A stretch of DNA of 64,000 bases, taken from positions 5,039,001 through 5,103,000 of the forward strand of contig NZ_AP014637.1 in assembly GCF_000829415.1 (NCBI RefSeq), in the 5' to 3' direction. The translations under genes were made by a program, and so were the position numbers. The DNA is from Pseudomonas sp. StFLB209 (GTDB taxonomy: Bacteria > Pseudomonadota > Gammaproteobacteria > Pseudomonadales > Pseudomonadaceae). The notes below the pieces were generated by a model. It saw only the letters and a list, made by a program, of their open reading frames with translations, had not been told where the DNA came from and made no database searches. Shown here piece after piece: positions 8,882-19,304 of the stretch (position 1 is the first letter of the stretch; every line of letters begins with the position of its first letter).

Positions 8882-9236
8882 ACCGTCCTCGGCCAACTGC
8901 GCTCTGCCGCCGGGCGCATCGTCAATCTTTCGACCTCATCGGTTCGCAGGAAGAGGCAGCACGTGAATCGGTGCGCCTGCCCCTGCTGGGACCGACAGCC
9001 GGTCGTGGACTTTCTCCAATGTCGAGGGCTACTGGCCTGGTAATGATTGCAGCCCATGGGCGATGAGTGCCAAGGATGGCACCCCGTTCGACTCTCAAGC
9101 ACCACCTGCACGTATACATTCATACATTTGTACAAGTCCTCTCCCCGCACTGCGCATTTTTACGCTATTCCCCTCGTTGCAACCGCCCTAGTCTCCTGTT
9201 CCAGGCAAGCACCAATAACAACAACGGAGACGCCCC
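8882..9236. other. Intergenic region upstream of the APC permease
   Basis: No credible gene is seen in these 355 bp. The distal part is AT-richer and holds a short cluster of overlapping palindromes at 9112-9135 (GTATAC, two ATACATT copies, TTGTACAA). This is a candidate operator for the permease operon, possibly for the PucR protein encoded downstream, but that is unproven. Confidence 0.4.
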
Positions 9237-10631
9237 ATGCCTGTTCAACACGAGCACGACCCGCGGTTGAAGAAATCCTTGAAAACCCGCCATATCAGCA
9301 TGCTGGCCCTTGGCGGAGTCATCGGTGCCGGACTGTTCGTCGGCTCCAGCGCAGTGATTGCGTCCACAGGCCCTGGCGCCTTTCTGACCTATATCGTGAC
9401 CGGCATCATCGTTGCGCTGGTCATGCGCATGCTCGGCGAAATGGCCGCCGCCCATCCCAGCAAAGGCTCCTTCGTCGATTACGCGCGCATGGCCTATGGC
9501 AACGCCGCCGGCTACGCCACGGGCTGGCTGTACTGGTACTTCTGGGTCATTGTCGTCGGCTTCGAAGCCGTAGTCGGAGGGCAGATCATCAATGAGTGGC
9601 TGCCGGGCTTTCCTGTGTGGGCCATCGCCTTGGGGTTGATGGTTATCATGACCCTGCTCAACCTGATGTCAGTGCATTCCTTCGGTGAGGCAGAATACTG
9701 GTTCGCTGGGGTCAAGGTCGCTGCCATCGTTGCCTTTCTGGTGGTCACCGGCGCTTACATCAGCGGTGGCTGGCCTGACTCCCAGGCAAGTTTCAACCAT
9801 CTCACAGACCACGGCGGCCTGTTCCCGAACGGCATTGCTTCGCTGTTTTCCGGCGTGGTGGTAGTGATTTTCTCGATGACCGGGGTCGAGGTGGCGACCA
9901 TCGCAGCGGCTGAGTCTGAACACCCGGCGCAGAATATACGCCGTGCAGTCAACACTGTAATGGCCCGGATTCTGGTGTTCTTTGCGCTTTCAACCCTGTT
10001 CATCGTCGTGGCCCAACCGTGGACCGACATCGTGCCGGGCAAGTCGCCGTTCGTGACTACTCTGGAACACATCGGTATTCCCGGTGCAGCGCTGGTGCTC
10101 AAGGTGGTGATCCTGATCGCCGTACTGTCGGTGCTCAATGCCGGGCTGTACACCTCCTCACGCTTGCTATTCGTGCTGGCCAGTAATGGCGAGGCTCCGG
10201 CCAGTATCGCCAGCGTGAGTAAACGCGGTGTACCAGCACGGGGCGTCATCACTTCAACGCTGGTGGGTTACGGCTGTGTGGTGATTGCAGCAATCTGGCC
10301 AGACACCGTATTCCAGTTCCTGCTCAACTCTTCCGGCGCGGTGTTTCTGTTCGTTTACCTGATGATTTGCCTGTCGCAAATCAAACTGCGCCCGCGCTGG
10401 GTTGCCGCAGGCAGCCTCAAATTCCGCATGTGGGGCCACCCTTGGCTGCCATTGCTAGTGACCGCCGCCATTATCGCCGTGCTGGTCAGCATGGCGCTTG
10501 ACGCCACCAGCCGGGCCAGCCTGCTGCAATGTCTGGTGGCAATCGCCGTGATCCTTCTGTCGTATGCCGTGCTGGGCCGGGTGCGTGCCCGTCAGGCGGC
10601 CGCTGCATCTTCCCCGACCCAACCTGTATAG
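9237..10631 (+). CDS. APC-family amino acid/GABA-type permease
   Basis: This 464-residue permease has 12 TM segments and the AAT signature near residue 20 (RHISMLALGGVIGAGLFVGS). TM6 reads FSMTGVEVATIAAAESEHPA, as in GabP and related GABA, amine or aromatic amino acid permeases. The ATG at 9237 has AACGGAGAC upstream. It is first in a run with an FAD oxidase (9 nt downstream) and a cupin, which suggests uptake of the amine or amino acid that the oxidase attacks. Confidence 0.88.
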   Translation: MPVQHEHDPRLKKSLKTRHISMLALGGVIGAGLFVGSSAVIASTGPGAFLTYIVTGIIVALVMRMLGEMAAAHPSKGSFVDYARMAYGNAAGYATGWLYWYFWVIVVGFEAVVGGQIINEWLPGFPVWAIALGLMVIMTLLNLMSVHSFGEAEYWFAGVKVAAIVAFLVVTGAYISGGWPDSQASFNHLTDHGGLFPNGIASLFSGVVVVIFSMTGVEVATIAAAESEHPAQNIRRAVNTVMARILVFFALSTLFIVVAQPWTDIVPGKSPFVTTLEHIGIPGAALVLKVVILIAVLSVLNAGLYTSSRLLFVLASNGEAPASIASVSKRGVPARGVITSTLVGYGCVVIAAIWPDTVFQFLLNSSGAVFLFVYLMICLSQIKLRPRWVAAGSLKFRMWGHPWLPLLVTAAIIAVLVSMALDATSRASLLQCLVAIAVILLSYAVLGRVRARQAAAASSPTQPV

Positions 10632-10639
10632 AGATAACC

Positions 10640-12010
10640 ATGGACCTGACCCAATTGCCCAATCGGCCGCTCTGGTACGAGCCAACCCCGGCTCGTGAGC
10701 GGCTGGAGCACGCCATCAACGCCGACGTGGTGATTGTCGGCGCCGGCTACACCGGCCTGTGGACGGCCTACTACCTGCTCAAAAGCGCACCGACATTACG
10801 TGTGGTGCTGTTGGAGCGCAAAACCGTCGGCTTCGGCGCTTCGGGGCGCAATGGCGGCTGGGCTTCGGCGATCTTCCCGATCTCGCTGCACCATCTGGCG
10901 CAGATGTCCAGCCATGCAGCAGCACTGGCCTTACAGATGGCAATGAATGACACGGTCGATGAAATCGGCCGGGTGCTGGCTGCAGAAGGAATCGAGGCTG
11001 ATTACAGCAAACAGGGTTTTCTGTCCGTGGCACGCAGCCCGGCGCAGTGGGCCAGGGCCAATAGCGCGGTGCAGGCTTCAAAAGAGTTCGGCCTGCCCGA
11101 ACAATGGCACGCCCTGAATACCGCCAAAGCCCGTGCGCTACTGGACGTCGAAAACGTACAAGGCGGCCTGTTCACCGAGCATTGCGCACTGATCCATCCC
11201 GGCAAGCTGGTGCGCGGCCTGGCCAGTCTGGTCGAACGCATGGGGGCGAAGATTTATGAGCACAGCGAAGTCCTGCAGATCCATCCCGGCCGGGTACAAA
11301 CGATCGCAGGCGAGGTCAAGGCCGAGACCGTGGTACGGGCAACCGAGGCGTTCAGCGCCCAACAGCCGGGCCTGCAACGTTCGGTGATCCCGCTGTATTC
11401 GCTGGTACTGGCCACCGAGCCGCTGCCGCTCGGCTTGCGTCAGCAACTGGGTCTGGATGTGCGCCGGGCCTTCAATGACATGCGCCACCTGCGTGTGTAT
11501 GGCCAGGTCACCGCCGAGGGGCGCCTGGTTTTCGGCGGGCGCGGCGCGCCTTATCAATGGGGCTCGAAAATGCCCGAGAGCGCCGATCTGGTAGACAGTA
11601 CCCACCAGAAGATTCATGCCGCGTTGCTGGAGTTCTTCCCGGCCCTGGTCGATGCACGAATCACTCACCGCTGGGGCGGCGCTTTGGGCGTGGCCCGTGA
11701 CTGGTGTCCAACCGTCAGCCTTGACCCTCAAACCCGTATGGCCTGGGCCGGCAACTATGTCGGTGATGGCGTGGCCACCAGCAACCTGGCTGGTCGCCTG
11801 CTGCGCAACCTGATCCTCGGCGAGGACCATGAACTTAACCGCCTGCCCCTTGTTAACCATCGCTCGCCGGCCTGGGAGCCTGAGCCCTTGCGCTGGTTGG
11901 GCATCAACAGCGGCCTGGCCGCCGCCAACTTCAGTGACCTCGAAGAGCGCTGGACCCGTAAACCCTCGCGTACCGCCATGCTGCTGGAACGGCTGACGGG
12001 CGCTCATTGA
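10640..12010 (+). CDS. FAD-dependent amine/amino acid oxidase (DAO family)
   Basis: This 456-residue oxidase has an N-terminal Rossmann motif VIVGAGYTGLWTAYYL (about residue 31) and the downstream SGRNGGW motif typical of PuuB/OrdL-type gamma-glutamylputrescine or primary amine oxidases. The C-terminal FAD-closing segment is WAGNYVGDGVATSNLAGRLL. I chose ATG 10640 over earlier in-frame starts because those lie inside the permease gene. It follows the permease by 8 bp and precedes a cupin gene by 14 bp. The amine substrate is inferred only from the family and the neighbours. Confidence 0.85.
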   Translation: MDLTQLPNRPLWYEPTPARERLEHAINADVVIVGAGYTGLWTAYYLLKSAPTLRVVLLERKTVGFGASGRNGGWASAIFPISLHHLAQMSSHAAALALQMAMNDTVDEIGRVLAAEGIEADYSKQGFLSVARSPAQWARANSAVQASKEFGLPEQWHALNTAKARALLDVENVQGGLFTEHCALIHPGKLVRGLASLVERMGAKIYEHSEVLQIHPGRVQTIAGEVKAETVVRATEAFSAQQPGLQRSVIPLYSLVLATEPLPLGLRQQLGLDVRRAFNDMRHLRVYGQVTAEGRLVFGGRGAPYQWGSKMPESADLVDSTHQKIHAALLEFFPALVDARITHRWGGALGVARDWCPTVSLDPQTRMAWAGNYVGDGVATSNLAGRLLRNLILGEDHELNRLPLVNHRSPAWEPEPLRWLGINSGLAAANFSDLEERWTRKPSRTAMLLERLTGAH

Positions 12011-12024
12011 AAAAGGAACGCACC

Positions 12025-12375
12025 ATGCCTGTTTTTACCATTCTCAAGGCCGCCGAACTGTCTACCGCCGCGCTGGAACCCAAAGGACAACGGGGCGGCG
12101 CTGACCGGGGCGATCCGCAGATCGCCATACAGACCCTGGCGCCACTGGCCACCGGCAACCTCGGCATCTGGGAGTGCCGGCCCGGTGGCTGGCCGGTGAT
12201 TGATCGTCCCGATACCGAATTCACATACATCCTGGCCGGCCGCGCCACGCTGACCGACGACGCCAGCGGTGAAGTCAAGGAGGTCGGCGCCGGAGACCTG
12301 ATCATCCTGCCGCCAGGCTGGACCGGCCGCTGGGATGTTATCGAAACAGTCAGGAAGGTCTATGCCATTTACTGA
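12025..12375 (+). CDS. Cupin domain (DUF861/EutQ-like) protein
   Basis: This 116-residue single-domain cupin includes IWECRPGGWPVI, TEFTYILAGRATLTDD and GAGDLIILPPGWTGRWDV, which match the cupin_3 (DUF861) pattern. The ATG at 12025 has AAAAGGAAC upstream; a TTG at 12007 would overlap the oxidase stop and is less likely. Such cupins often accompany amine or ureide catabolic oxidases, but the activity is unknown. Its 3' end overlaps the convergent PucR gene by 26 bp. Confidence 0.85.
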   Translation: MPVFTILKAAELSTAALEPKGQRGGADRGDPQIAIQTLAPLATGNLGIWECRPGGWPVIDRPDTEFTYILAGRATLTDDASGEVKEVGAGDLIILPPGWTGRWDVIETVRKVYAIY

Positions 12376-13810
12376 AACCTTCCAGCAGGCCGGTGCTGAT
12401 CCCGGCCTGCAAGGCAATCCACAGCTGCGCACTGCCATGGGTGGTCGTAGCTGAGAAACCGCTGAGCTGTTCGATCCGTTTGATCCGGTAGACCAGTGTC
12501 TGGCGATGAATGCCCAGCTCAAAGGCGCTGGCTTTCCAGTTGCCATCGTTGCCAAGAAATGCGGCCAGGGTCTTGAGCAGTTCACCGTCCTGGCTGCGGT
12601 CATGCTCGATCAACGCCCCCAGGTAATGCCCCAGCAAGGCGCGGGCTTCGGCGAGGGATTTGGGCGCCATGCCGGTGACACGCTGCGCCTCACCATAGCG
12701 CTGCATGCTCTGGCCTGACTCACGTGCCTGAGCCAGTGCCAGACGTGCCTGGCGAAGGCTTTCAGTGACTCCGGCCGCGACACTGGCCGGCCCGCTGATG
12801 CCTATCCGGGTACCCGCACCCAGATTTGCCAGGCATTGCTCGAACAGTGCCGGTGAATCATTGGCCAGCATCAGCAATAGCCCCTCGTCAGCCAGCAGTA
12901 AGGGCGCCGGCTGATGCAAACCAGGCGCATGATGCAGTGTCTCTGTATGCCAGACCCCCTGCTGCCCCGGCTCCAGTGCGATACACACCAGCGTCCCGCT
13001 CAGGCCACGGCGTTCCAGCATTGGCCGGGCTGCTGACAGTTCGATCTGGCCAGTGATCAAATTGCGCAACAGAGTGGCGCCAGCTTCGCGCTGTTCGTCA
13101 CGCGCAATCGCCAGACGCTCCAGTTCGATACTCAGCAGGCCGACCAGTGAGCGCACCAGCAAAGGGTCACCCCAGACCTTTTTGCCATGAGCAATGATGA
13201 CCAGATTGGCCGACACAATGCCTGGAATGGCGACCCGCTCCAGCAACCTTGAGACTGCCACTTGCCGCGATGCGACGATGGGGACCCCGCTGGCCGCATC
13301 CTCGACCAGCAGATCAAGACCCAGGCTATCGGCCAGCAGCGTCAGGCGGCCCTCGAAATCCGGTTTCTTGCGCAGCACCTGGGCATAAGTCTGAAACAAG
13401 CGCTCACTGGTGCTCAGGCGCTCACGCTGGGTATGCAGCACGCTCTCGATAATCAACTGAGACAGCTTGACGAAGGCCAGTTCGAAGCTGGCCGAGAGCA
13501 GCGCAAAACCCAGCTGCTCGGCACATTCGAGCAACTCTGGGGTGAGCGCCGGAGAATCCGCACGCGGGGCCACCAGTAACGCACAGGCCTGGCTGTCGGC
13601 CAGTTGCTCCAGCCAGCGCACCTGTTGCCCGGCATCTGTGGGCAGGCCGATGCCGGTGGTCATCACCAGATTGCCAGCGGCCACCCATTTCCAGGGATCG
13701 CACAGATCGACCGTATGTGCCCAGGTGATCGTGCGGTCTACGCCCGCGAAGCCGGCCAGTGCGCTGATGCCAAGGGATTCGTTCAATAGCAGATCGCGGA
13801 CCGTCAGCAT
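12350..13810 (-). CDS. PucR-family transcriptional regulator
   Basis: This 486-residue regulator has an N-terminal PucR domain (about residues 5-125; LLLNESLGISALAGFAGVDR), a central GGDEF-like/CdaR region and a C-terminal PucR HTH (about 415-475; FELGIHRQTLVYRIKRIEQL). Family members activate purine, GABA, proline or amine utilisation genes. The start at 13810 has GGAGCC 5 nt upstream. It is convergent with and overlaps the cupin, so it most likely regulates the permease-oxidase-cupin operon. Confidence 0.88.
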   Translation of the reverse strand: MLTVRDLLLNESLGISALAGFAGVDRTITWAHTVDLCDPWKWVAAGNLVMTTGIGLPTDAGQQVRWLEQLADSQACALLVAPRADSPALTPELLECAEQLGFALLSASFELAFVKLSQLIIESVLHTQRERLSTSERLFQTYAQVLRKKPDFEGRLTLLADSLGLDLLVEDAASGVPIVASRQVAVSRLLERVAIPGIVSANLVIIAHGKKVWGDPLLVRSLVGLLSIELERLAIARDEQREAGATLLRNLITGQIELSAARPMLERRGLSGTLVCIALEPGQQGVWHTETLHHAPGLHQPAPLLLADEGLLLMLANDSPALFEQCLANLGAGTRIGISGPASVAAGVTESLRQARLALAQARESGQSMQRYGEAQRVTGMAPKSLAEARALLGHYLGALIEHDRSQDGELLKTLAAFLGNDGNWKASAFELGIHRQTLVYRIKRIEQLSGFSATTTHGSAQLWIALQAGISTGLLEGFSKWHRPS

Positions 13811-13927
13811 GCGTGGCTCCAGCAGGGTAAGTCGCGCACTATAACAAGATCACGGCCGCGGCTTCACAGTCGCCATCATGGCAATCTGTCGCTTGCGGCT
13901 TGACCTGGACCGGGGCTGAGACAAATA

Positions 13928-13943
13928 CTGTATGTAAATACAG
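13928..13943 (+). promoter_or_regulatory. SOS (LexA) box upstream of imuA
   Basis: CTGTATGTAAATACAG fits the canonical LexA consensus CTGT-N8-ACAG exactly and ends 20 bp before the imuA start codon. It is not of the GTAC-N4-GTGC type that I recall for Pseudomonas LexA2. Confidence 0.9.
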
Positions 13944-13963
13944 TGTCCGGGGTTTCCACCACC

Positions 13964-14596
13964 ATGCCCTCAGTTGTCTCACTTGAAAGTCTCTTCGACA
14001 GCCGTCGTATCTGGCGCGGGCAGGCCAGCGACAGTGCGGCGTCGGCTTGTCCATCGACCGGCCATGCGGCGCTGGACAACCTGTTGCCCGGCGGCGGCTG
14101 GCCGGTCGCGGCGTTGAGTGAACTGCTGGTGGCGGCCCAGGGCATCGGTGAGTTGCGCCTGCTCTGGCCCACCCTCGCCCGGCTGACTCAACGCGCTGAA
14201 CGGGTGGTGCTGGTTGGCCCGCCACATTTGCCTTACCCCCGCGCCTGGGCGGCGGCCGGTATCGAGCTGGGTTACCTGAGCCTGGTGCAGGCCCAGGGGC
14301 GTGACGCGCTGTGGGCTGCCGAGCAAAGCCTGCGCTCGGGCAGTTGTGGTGCGGTTGTGTGCTGGTTGCGTCAGGCCGACGACCGCTCATTGCGGCGCTT
14401 GCAGGTGGCGGCAGAAACCGGACAGACCCTGGCGTTTGCCTATCGGCCACTGGAAGAGGCCATCAATCCCTCCCCGGCGGCCTTGCGCCTGGCGGTAGAG
14501 GCTGCGCCTGATCAACTGCGGGTGCTCAAGTGCCGTGGGGGTATCGCGCCACCCAAGCCGATCCCGTTGAGTGCTCTAGCATTGGCCTGGCAGTAA
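13964..14596 (+). CDS. imuA: ImuA, translesion synthesis accessory protein (SulA/RecA-like)
   Basis: This 210-residue protein has a degenerate RecA/SulA-like fold (ALDNLLPGGGWPVAALSELL near residue 40). It works with ImuB and DnaE2 in SOS-induced error-prone lesion bypass. I chose ATG 13964 because an in-frame GTG at 13943 lies inside the LexA box. It is the first gene of a three-gene operon, with ImuB starting 6 nt after its stop. Confidence 0.9.
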   Translation: MPSVVSLESLFDSRRIWRGQASDSAASACPSTGHAALDNLLPGGGWPVAALSELLVAAQGIGELRLLWPTLARLTQRAERVVLVGPPHLPYPRAWAAAGIELGYLSLVQAQGRDALWAAEQSLRSGSCGAVVCWLRQADDRSLRRLQVAAETGQTLAFAYRPLEEAINPSPAALRLAVEAAPDQLRVLKCRGGIAPPKPIPLSALALAWQ

Positions 14597-14602
14597 GCGG
14601 TC

Positions 14603-16012
14603 ATGCTCTGGGCCTGCATTCTGTTCCCGCAACTGGCCATGGACGGCGTGCTACGCCAGCGTGCCGATAGCGATCAGCCGCTGGTGCTGCTCAGTGGGCC
14701 TGCGCAGCGCCGGGTGCTGCAAGCGGTCAACCCGGCAGCGCGGGCTCTGGGCTTGCGAGCGGGCCAGTCACTGACCGCCGCGCAAAGCCTGGCCAGCGGC
14801 TTTGCCATGGCCGATTACGATGTTTCACAGATTGAAGCTTCGCAGCAATTTCTGGCGGCCTGGGCCTATGGTTTCAGTGCGCAGGTCAGCCTGCATTATC
14901 CGCGTTGCCTGCTGCTGGAAGTGCAGTCGAGCCTGGGTCTGTTCGGCCCCTGGCCAAAACTGCAAGCGCGCCTGCGTGAAGAGTTGGCTGCGTTGGGTTT
15001 TGTCCATCGCATAAGTGCCGCGCCCAACCCGGCCGCCGCCCGGGTACTGGCCAATGGCCGAGACGGTCTGGCGGTTTGGGACGCACAACGGCTGGCGCAG
15101 ACCCTCGACCTGCTGCCCATAGAGCGCGTCGGCCTGCCCATTGATGCCGTCAATACCCTCGCGCGCATGGGGTTGCGCCAGCTTCGTCAGGTGCTGGCCT
15201 TGCCGCGTGACGGCCTGGCCCGCCGTTTTGCCCCCGAGGTGCTGCAGCAACTCGACCGGCTAAGCGGTCGGCGCGCCCTGGCCTTGACCTTCTATAGCCC
15301 CCCGGATGTGTTCGATGCGCGCATCGAGTTGAATTTCGAGGTCGACTCCCATCAGGCCTTGCTGTTCCCGTTACGCCGCCTGACCGGTGACCTGGCGGCC
15401 TATCTTGCCGGTCGCGACTGTGGCGTGCAGCGCTTCGTACTGCATCTTGAGCATCGCAGCCACCCGGCTACACAGGTGCCGGTCGGTTTGCTCAGTGCCG
15501 AACGCGACGCAGGCATGCTCTTCGAGCTGACCCGTGGCCGGCTGGAGCAGCAACGGCTACCCGCCGCGGTGCTGGCGGTGCGTTTGCTGGCCGAACAATT
15601 GCCGACATTTGCCCCGCAACATCAGCCGCTGTTCAACGAGCGGCCCCAGCAGTTGCAAGCCTGGGAGCCCTTGCGCGAGCGGCTACGGGCGCGGCTTGGC
15701 GACGGCTCGGTACGGGAGCTGCACCCGCGCGCCGATCATCGTCCCGAGCATGCCTGGTCTGTCGAACCGGGCGCCCTGCCCTCAGCCATTGATGCGCCGC
15801 GTCCTGGCTGGCTGCTTAGCGAACCCTCAACCCTGAACGATGACAGCGTGCAGATCCTGGCCGGCCCTGAACGTATCGAGTCCGGCTGGTGGGACGGCGG
15901 CGATGTGCGCCGCGACTATTACGTGGTGCAAACCCGCGATGGCCAGCGTGGCTGGGCTTTTCGTGACGCAGGCTGTGAGGGGCCGCTGCAACTGCACGGC
16001 TGGTTTTCATGA
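14603..16012 (+). CDS. imuB: ImuB, Y-family DNA polymerase homologue (catalytically degenerate)
   Basis: This 469-residue protein starts [16 protein letters not shown] and has a Y-family little-finger-like middle. The usual acidic triad of active Y-polymerases is not seen at the expected positions, as in known ImuB proteins. ImuB acts as an adaptor linking DnaE2, ImuA and the beta clamp. Its stop overlaps the dnaE2 start as ATGA (16009-16012), implying translational coupling. Confidence 0.93.
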   Translation: MLWACILFPQLAMDGVLRQRADSDQPLVLLSGPAQRRVLQAVNPAARALGLRAGQSLTAAQSLASGFAMADYDVSQIEASQQFLAAWAYGFSAQVSLHYPRCLLLEVQSSLGLFGPWPKLQARLREELAALGFVHRISAAPNPAAARVLANGRDGLAVWDAQRLAQTLDLLPIERVGLPIDAVNTLARMGLRQLRQVLALPRDGLARRFAPEVLQQLDRLSGRRALALTFYSPPDVFDARIELNFEVDSHQALLFPLRRLTGDLAAYLAGRDCGVQRFVLHLEHRSHPATQVPVGLLSAERDAGMLFELTRGRLEQQRLPAAVLAVRLLAEQLPTFAPQHQPLFNERPQQLQAWEPLRERLRARLGDGSVRELHPRADHRPEHAWSVEPGALPSAIDAPRPGWLLSEPSTLNDDSVQILAGPERIESGWWDGGDVRRDYYVVQTRDGQRGWAFRDAGCEGPLQLHGWFS

Positions 16013-19000
16013 GCCGCTATGCCGAGCTGCACTGCCTGTCCAACTTCAGCTTTCAGCGTGGCGCTTCCAGTGCCAAAGAGCTGTTCGAGCGGGCTGCCCA
16101 GCTTGGTTACCAGGCCCTGGCCATCACCGATGAGTGTTCACTGGCCGGTATTGTGCGTGCCTGGCAGGCGGCCAAAGCCAGTGGCGTGCAGTTGATCACC
16201 GGCATCGAAGTGCAACTCAGCGAAGGCATCAAACTTGTGCTGCTGGCCCGTGACCTGACCGGTTACCAGAACATCTGCAAGCTGGTCACGCTGGCCCGGC
16301 GGCGTAGCCGCAAGGGCTGCTATGCACTGGGCCAGGCCGATTTTGCCGCGACCACTGAGGGCATCATTACGCTGTGGGTGCCAGGCCCGCGGGCCTGTGA
16401 GGCACACGGACGATGGGTCGCGTCGATGTTTCCTGACGCTTGCTGGATCAGTGTGCAACTGCACCACGGCGCAGATGATGCGCGGCAACTGGCCGACCTG
16501 CAGCAGTTGGGGGCGCGACTGCAACTGCCGCTGGTGGCCAGCGGCGATGTGCATATGCATGCCCGCGGCCGACGGGCGCTGCAAGACACCCTGACTGCCA
16601 TCGGCCAGCACTGTACGGTCAGCGAGGCCGGCTATCGGCTGTTCCCGAATGGCGAACGCCACCTGCGGGCAGTACCGGTGCTGCAGAGTCTTTACCCTCA
16701 GGCATTATTGGACGAGTCGGTCAAAATCGCCGCGCAGTGCACTTTTCAGCTCGATGAGCTGCGTTACGAATATCCCCATGAAGTGGTGCCGCAGGGCAAG
16801 ACCGCTGCCAGTTGGTTACGCGAGCTGACCTGGAACGGCTGTCAATGGCGTTGGCCAGCCGGCGTACCTGAACCGATCAGTCAACAGATCGACAAAGAAC
16901 TCGAGCTGATCATCGAACTGCAATACGAGAGTTACTTTCTCACGGTGCACGACATTGTTCACTTTGCCCGTGGCCAGAACATTCTCTGCCAGGGGCGTGG
17001 CTCGGCGGCCAACTCGGCGGTCTGTTACGCCTTGGGCATCACCGAACTGGACCCCACGCGCATGGAGATGCTGTTCGAGCGGTTCATCTCCCGCGAGCGC
17101 AATGAACCGCCGGATATCGACGTGGATTTCGAGCACGAACGCCGCGAAGAGGTGATCCAGTACGTGTTCAATCGCTACGGCCGCGAACGCGCCGCCCTCA
17201 CCGCCGTGGCCAGCACTTACCATGTCACCGGAGCCATTCGGGATGTGGCCAAGGCGCTGGGCTGGCCTGCCGATCAGATCGCCGCCCTGGCTAAATGCTG
17301 CAGCCGCTGGAGTGACAGCCTGCCGCCGCTGGAGCGCTTCATTGAGGCCGGCTTCGACCCGCAGAACCGCCAGGTGCGCATGGTCCTGGCATTGACCGAA
17401 CAACTGATCGGTTTTCCTCGGCACCTGTCGCAGCATCCGGGCGGCTTTGTGATCTCGCAGCAGCCACTCTCGACGCTGGTGCCGGTGGAAAATGCGGCAA
17501 TGCCCGACCGGACCATCATTCAGTGGGACAAGGATGACATCGACGCCCTGGGGCTGATGAAAGTCGATGTGCTGGCGCTGGGTATGCTCAGTGCGATTCG
17601 CCGTTGCCTGGAATTGCTGCATCGTCATCAACGTCATGATCTGACGCTGGCGACGATTCCAAAGGAAGACCCGGCAACCTACGACATGATCAGCCGTGCT
17701 GACACGTTGGGCGTGTTCCAGATCGAGTCACGGGCGCAGATGGCTATGCTGCCGCGTCTGCGGCCACGCAAGTTCTATGACCTGGTGATTCAGGTAGCGA
17801 TCGTGCGACCGGGACCGATCCAGGGCGATATGGTGCATCCTTATCTGCGTCGGCGTCACAAAAAGGAAAAAGTCACCTATCCCAAACCCGAATTGATACC
17901 CGTGTTTGAACGCACCCTGGGCGTGCCGCTGTTCCAGGAACAGGTCATGAGCCTGGCTATCGTCGCCGCCGGCTACACCCCCGGCGAGGCCGATGAACTG
18001 CGCCGTTCCATGGCCGCCTGGAAACGCCATGGCGGGCTGGAGCCGCACCAGATACGGTTGCGTGAAGGGATGCTCAACAATGGCTATACCGAAGAATTCG
18101 CCGCACGCATCTTCGAGCAGATCAAGGGCTTTGGCAGTTACGGCTTTCCCGAGTCCCACGCCGCCAGCTTTGCCCTGCTTACCTACGCCAGTTGCTGGCT
18201 CAAGTGCCATGAACCGGCGGCCTACGCCTGCGCCCTGATCAATAGCTGGCCGATGGGGTTTTATTCTCCTGACCAGGTGCTGCAAGACGCCCGCCGCCAC
18301 GGCATTGAAGTACGTCCGGTGGATGTCACGGTCAGCAGTTGGGATTGCAGCCTTGAACAACTTGACCAGCCGCAACCCGCAATTCGGCTGGGCTTGCGTA
18401 TGGTGCGCGGCCTGCCAGAACCCGTCGCCCGGCAGATCGAACAGGCTCGCAAGGCCAGCGCTTTCAGGGATATCAGCGACCTGTGCCTGCGCGCTCAACT
18501 GGATCACAAGGCCCGCCACTGCCTGGCCGAAGCCAACGCCTTGCGCCAGTTGGCCGACAACCGCCACCTGGCGCTCTGGGCTATTGCCGCCGTGCAACCC
18601 TCACTGCCGCTGTTCGACAGTCCGGTGCCGGAGGACCCTGTGGTCATTCCGGCCCCCAGTGTGGTGCAGAACATGTACGCCGACTACGCCCGCACCGGCA
18701 CCACCCTTGGCCCACACCCACTGGCGCTGCTACGCGATACCTTGCGTAGCCTGCGGGCCAGAAGCTCCCGCGACCTGAGCCACACAGAGCCCAGCAGCCA
18801 TGTCACCGTGATCGGCATCGTCACCGGCCGCCAACGCCCCGGCACCGCTTCGGGGGTGACTTTCGTGACCCTGGAAGACGAGTTCGGCATGATCAATGTG
18901 CTGGTCTGGCGCGACCTGGCCGAGCGCTACCGGACCACGCTGGTCCATTCGCGGTTGCTGCAGGTCAAGGGCAGGCTTGAAGTGGAATCCGGAGTTCGGC

Positions 19001-19077
19001 ATCTGATTGCCGGGCATTTGCTGGACCGGAGCGATTTGCTCGAAGGACTCGATGTCCGCAGCCGCGACTTCCATTGA
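16009..19077 (+). CDS. dnaE2: Error-prone DNA polymerase III alpha subunit DnaE2
   Basis: This 1022-residue protein is of normal length for DnaE2. It has an N-terminal PHP domain (from [18 protein letters not shown]), a PolIII alpha catalytic region with [17 protein letters not shown] and [17 protein letters not shown] (the metal-binding aspartates, about residues 367-372), and a C-terminal OB fold (about 910-990; [18 protein letters not shown]). It performs SOS-induced mutagenic bypass with ImuA and ImuB and is the last gene of the operon under the LexA box at 13928. Confidence 0.96.
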   Translation: MSRYAELHCLSNFSFQRGASSAKELFERAAQLGYQALAITDECSLAGIVRAWQAAKASGVQLITGIEVQLSEGIKLVLLARDLTGYQNICKLVTLARRRSRKGCYALGQADFAATTEGIITLWVPGPRACEAHGRWVASMFPDACWISVQLHHGADDARQLADLQQLGARLQLPLVASGDVHMHARGRRALQDTLTAIGQHCTVSEAGYRLFPNGERHLRAVPVLQSLYPQALLDESVKIAAQCTFQLDELRYEYPHEVVPQGKTAASWLRELTWNGCQWRWPAGVPEPISQQIDKELELIIELQYESYFLTVHDIVHFARGQNILCQGRGSAANSAVCYALGITELDPTRMEMLFERFISRERNEPPDIDVDFEHERREEVIQYVFNRYGRERAALTAVASTYHVTGAIRDVAKALGWPADQIAALAKCCSRWSDSLPPLERFIEAGFDPQNRQVRMVLALTEQLIGFPRHLSQHPGGFVISQQPLSTLVPVENAAMPDRTIIQWDKDDIDALGLMKVDVLALGMLSAIRRCLELLHRHQRHDLTLATIPKEDPATYDMISRADTLGVFQIESRAQMAMLPRLRPRKFYDLVIQVAIVRPGPIQGDMVHPYLRRRHKKEKVTYPKPELIPVFERTLGVPLFQEQVMSLAIVAAGYTPGEADELRRSMAAWKRHGGLEPHQIRLREGMLNNGYTEEFAARIFEQIKGFGSYGFPESHAASFALLTYASCWLKCHEPAAYACALINSWPMGFYSPDQVLQDARRHGIEVRPVDVTVSSWDCSLEQLDQPQPAIRLGLRMVRGLPEPVARQIEQARKASAFRDISDLCLRAQLDHKARHCLAEANALRQLADNRHLALWAIAAVQPSLPLFDSPVPEDPVVIPAPSVVQNMYADYARTGTTLGPHPLALLRDTLRSLRARSSRDLSHTEPSSHVTVIGIVTGRQRPGTASGVTFVTLEDEFGMINVLVWRDLAERYRTTLVHSRLLQVKGRLEVESGVRHLIAGHLLDRSDLLEGLDVRSRDFH

Positions 19078-19304
19078 AATGGGCACCGGCAGCGCCCTCT
19101 CGAGTCTACTCGTAGATGATCTAATGAAGCTTTAATGCTCAAGATTCCCGCCAGCTTGTAGGGCAAATCTGAATTTCTCCGATATTCCTTGGCCTGCTTG
19201 TAAGCGAGAAATGGCATGGCTAAGTTCGCTGTTGGTGGTCACTGACCATCAACTCAGAACATAGCGCTCGGGAAACAGCCTGCTCCGGCTGACTGGAATC
19301 ACAC

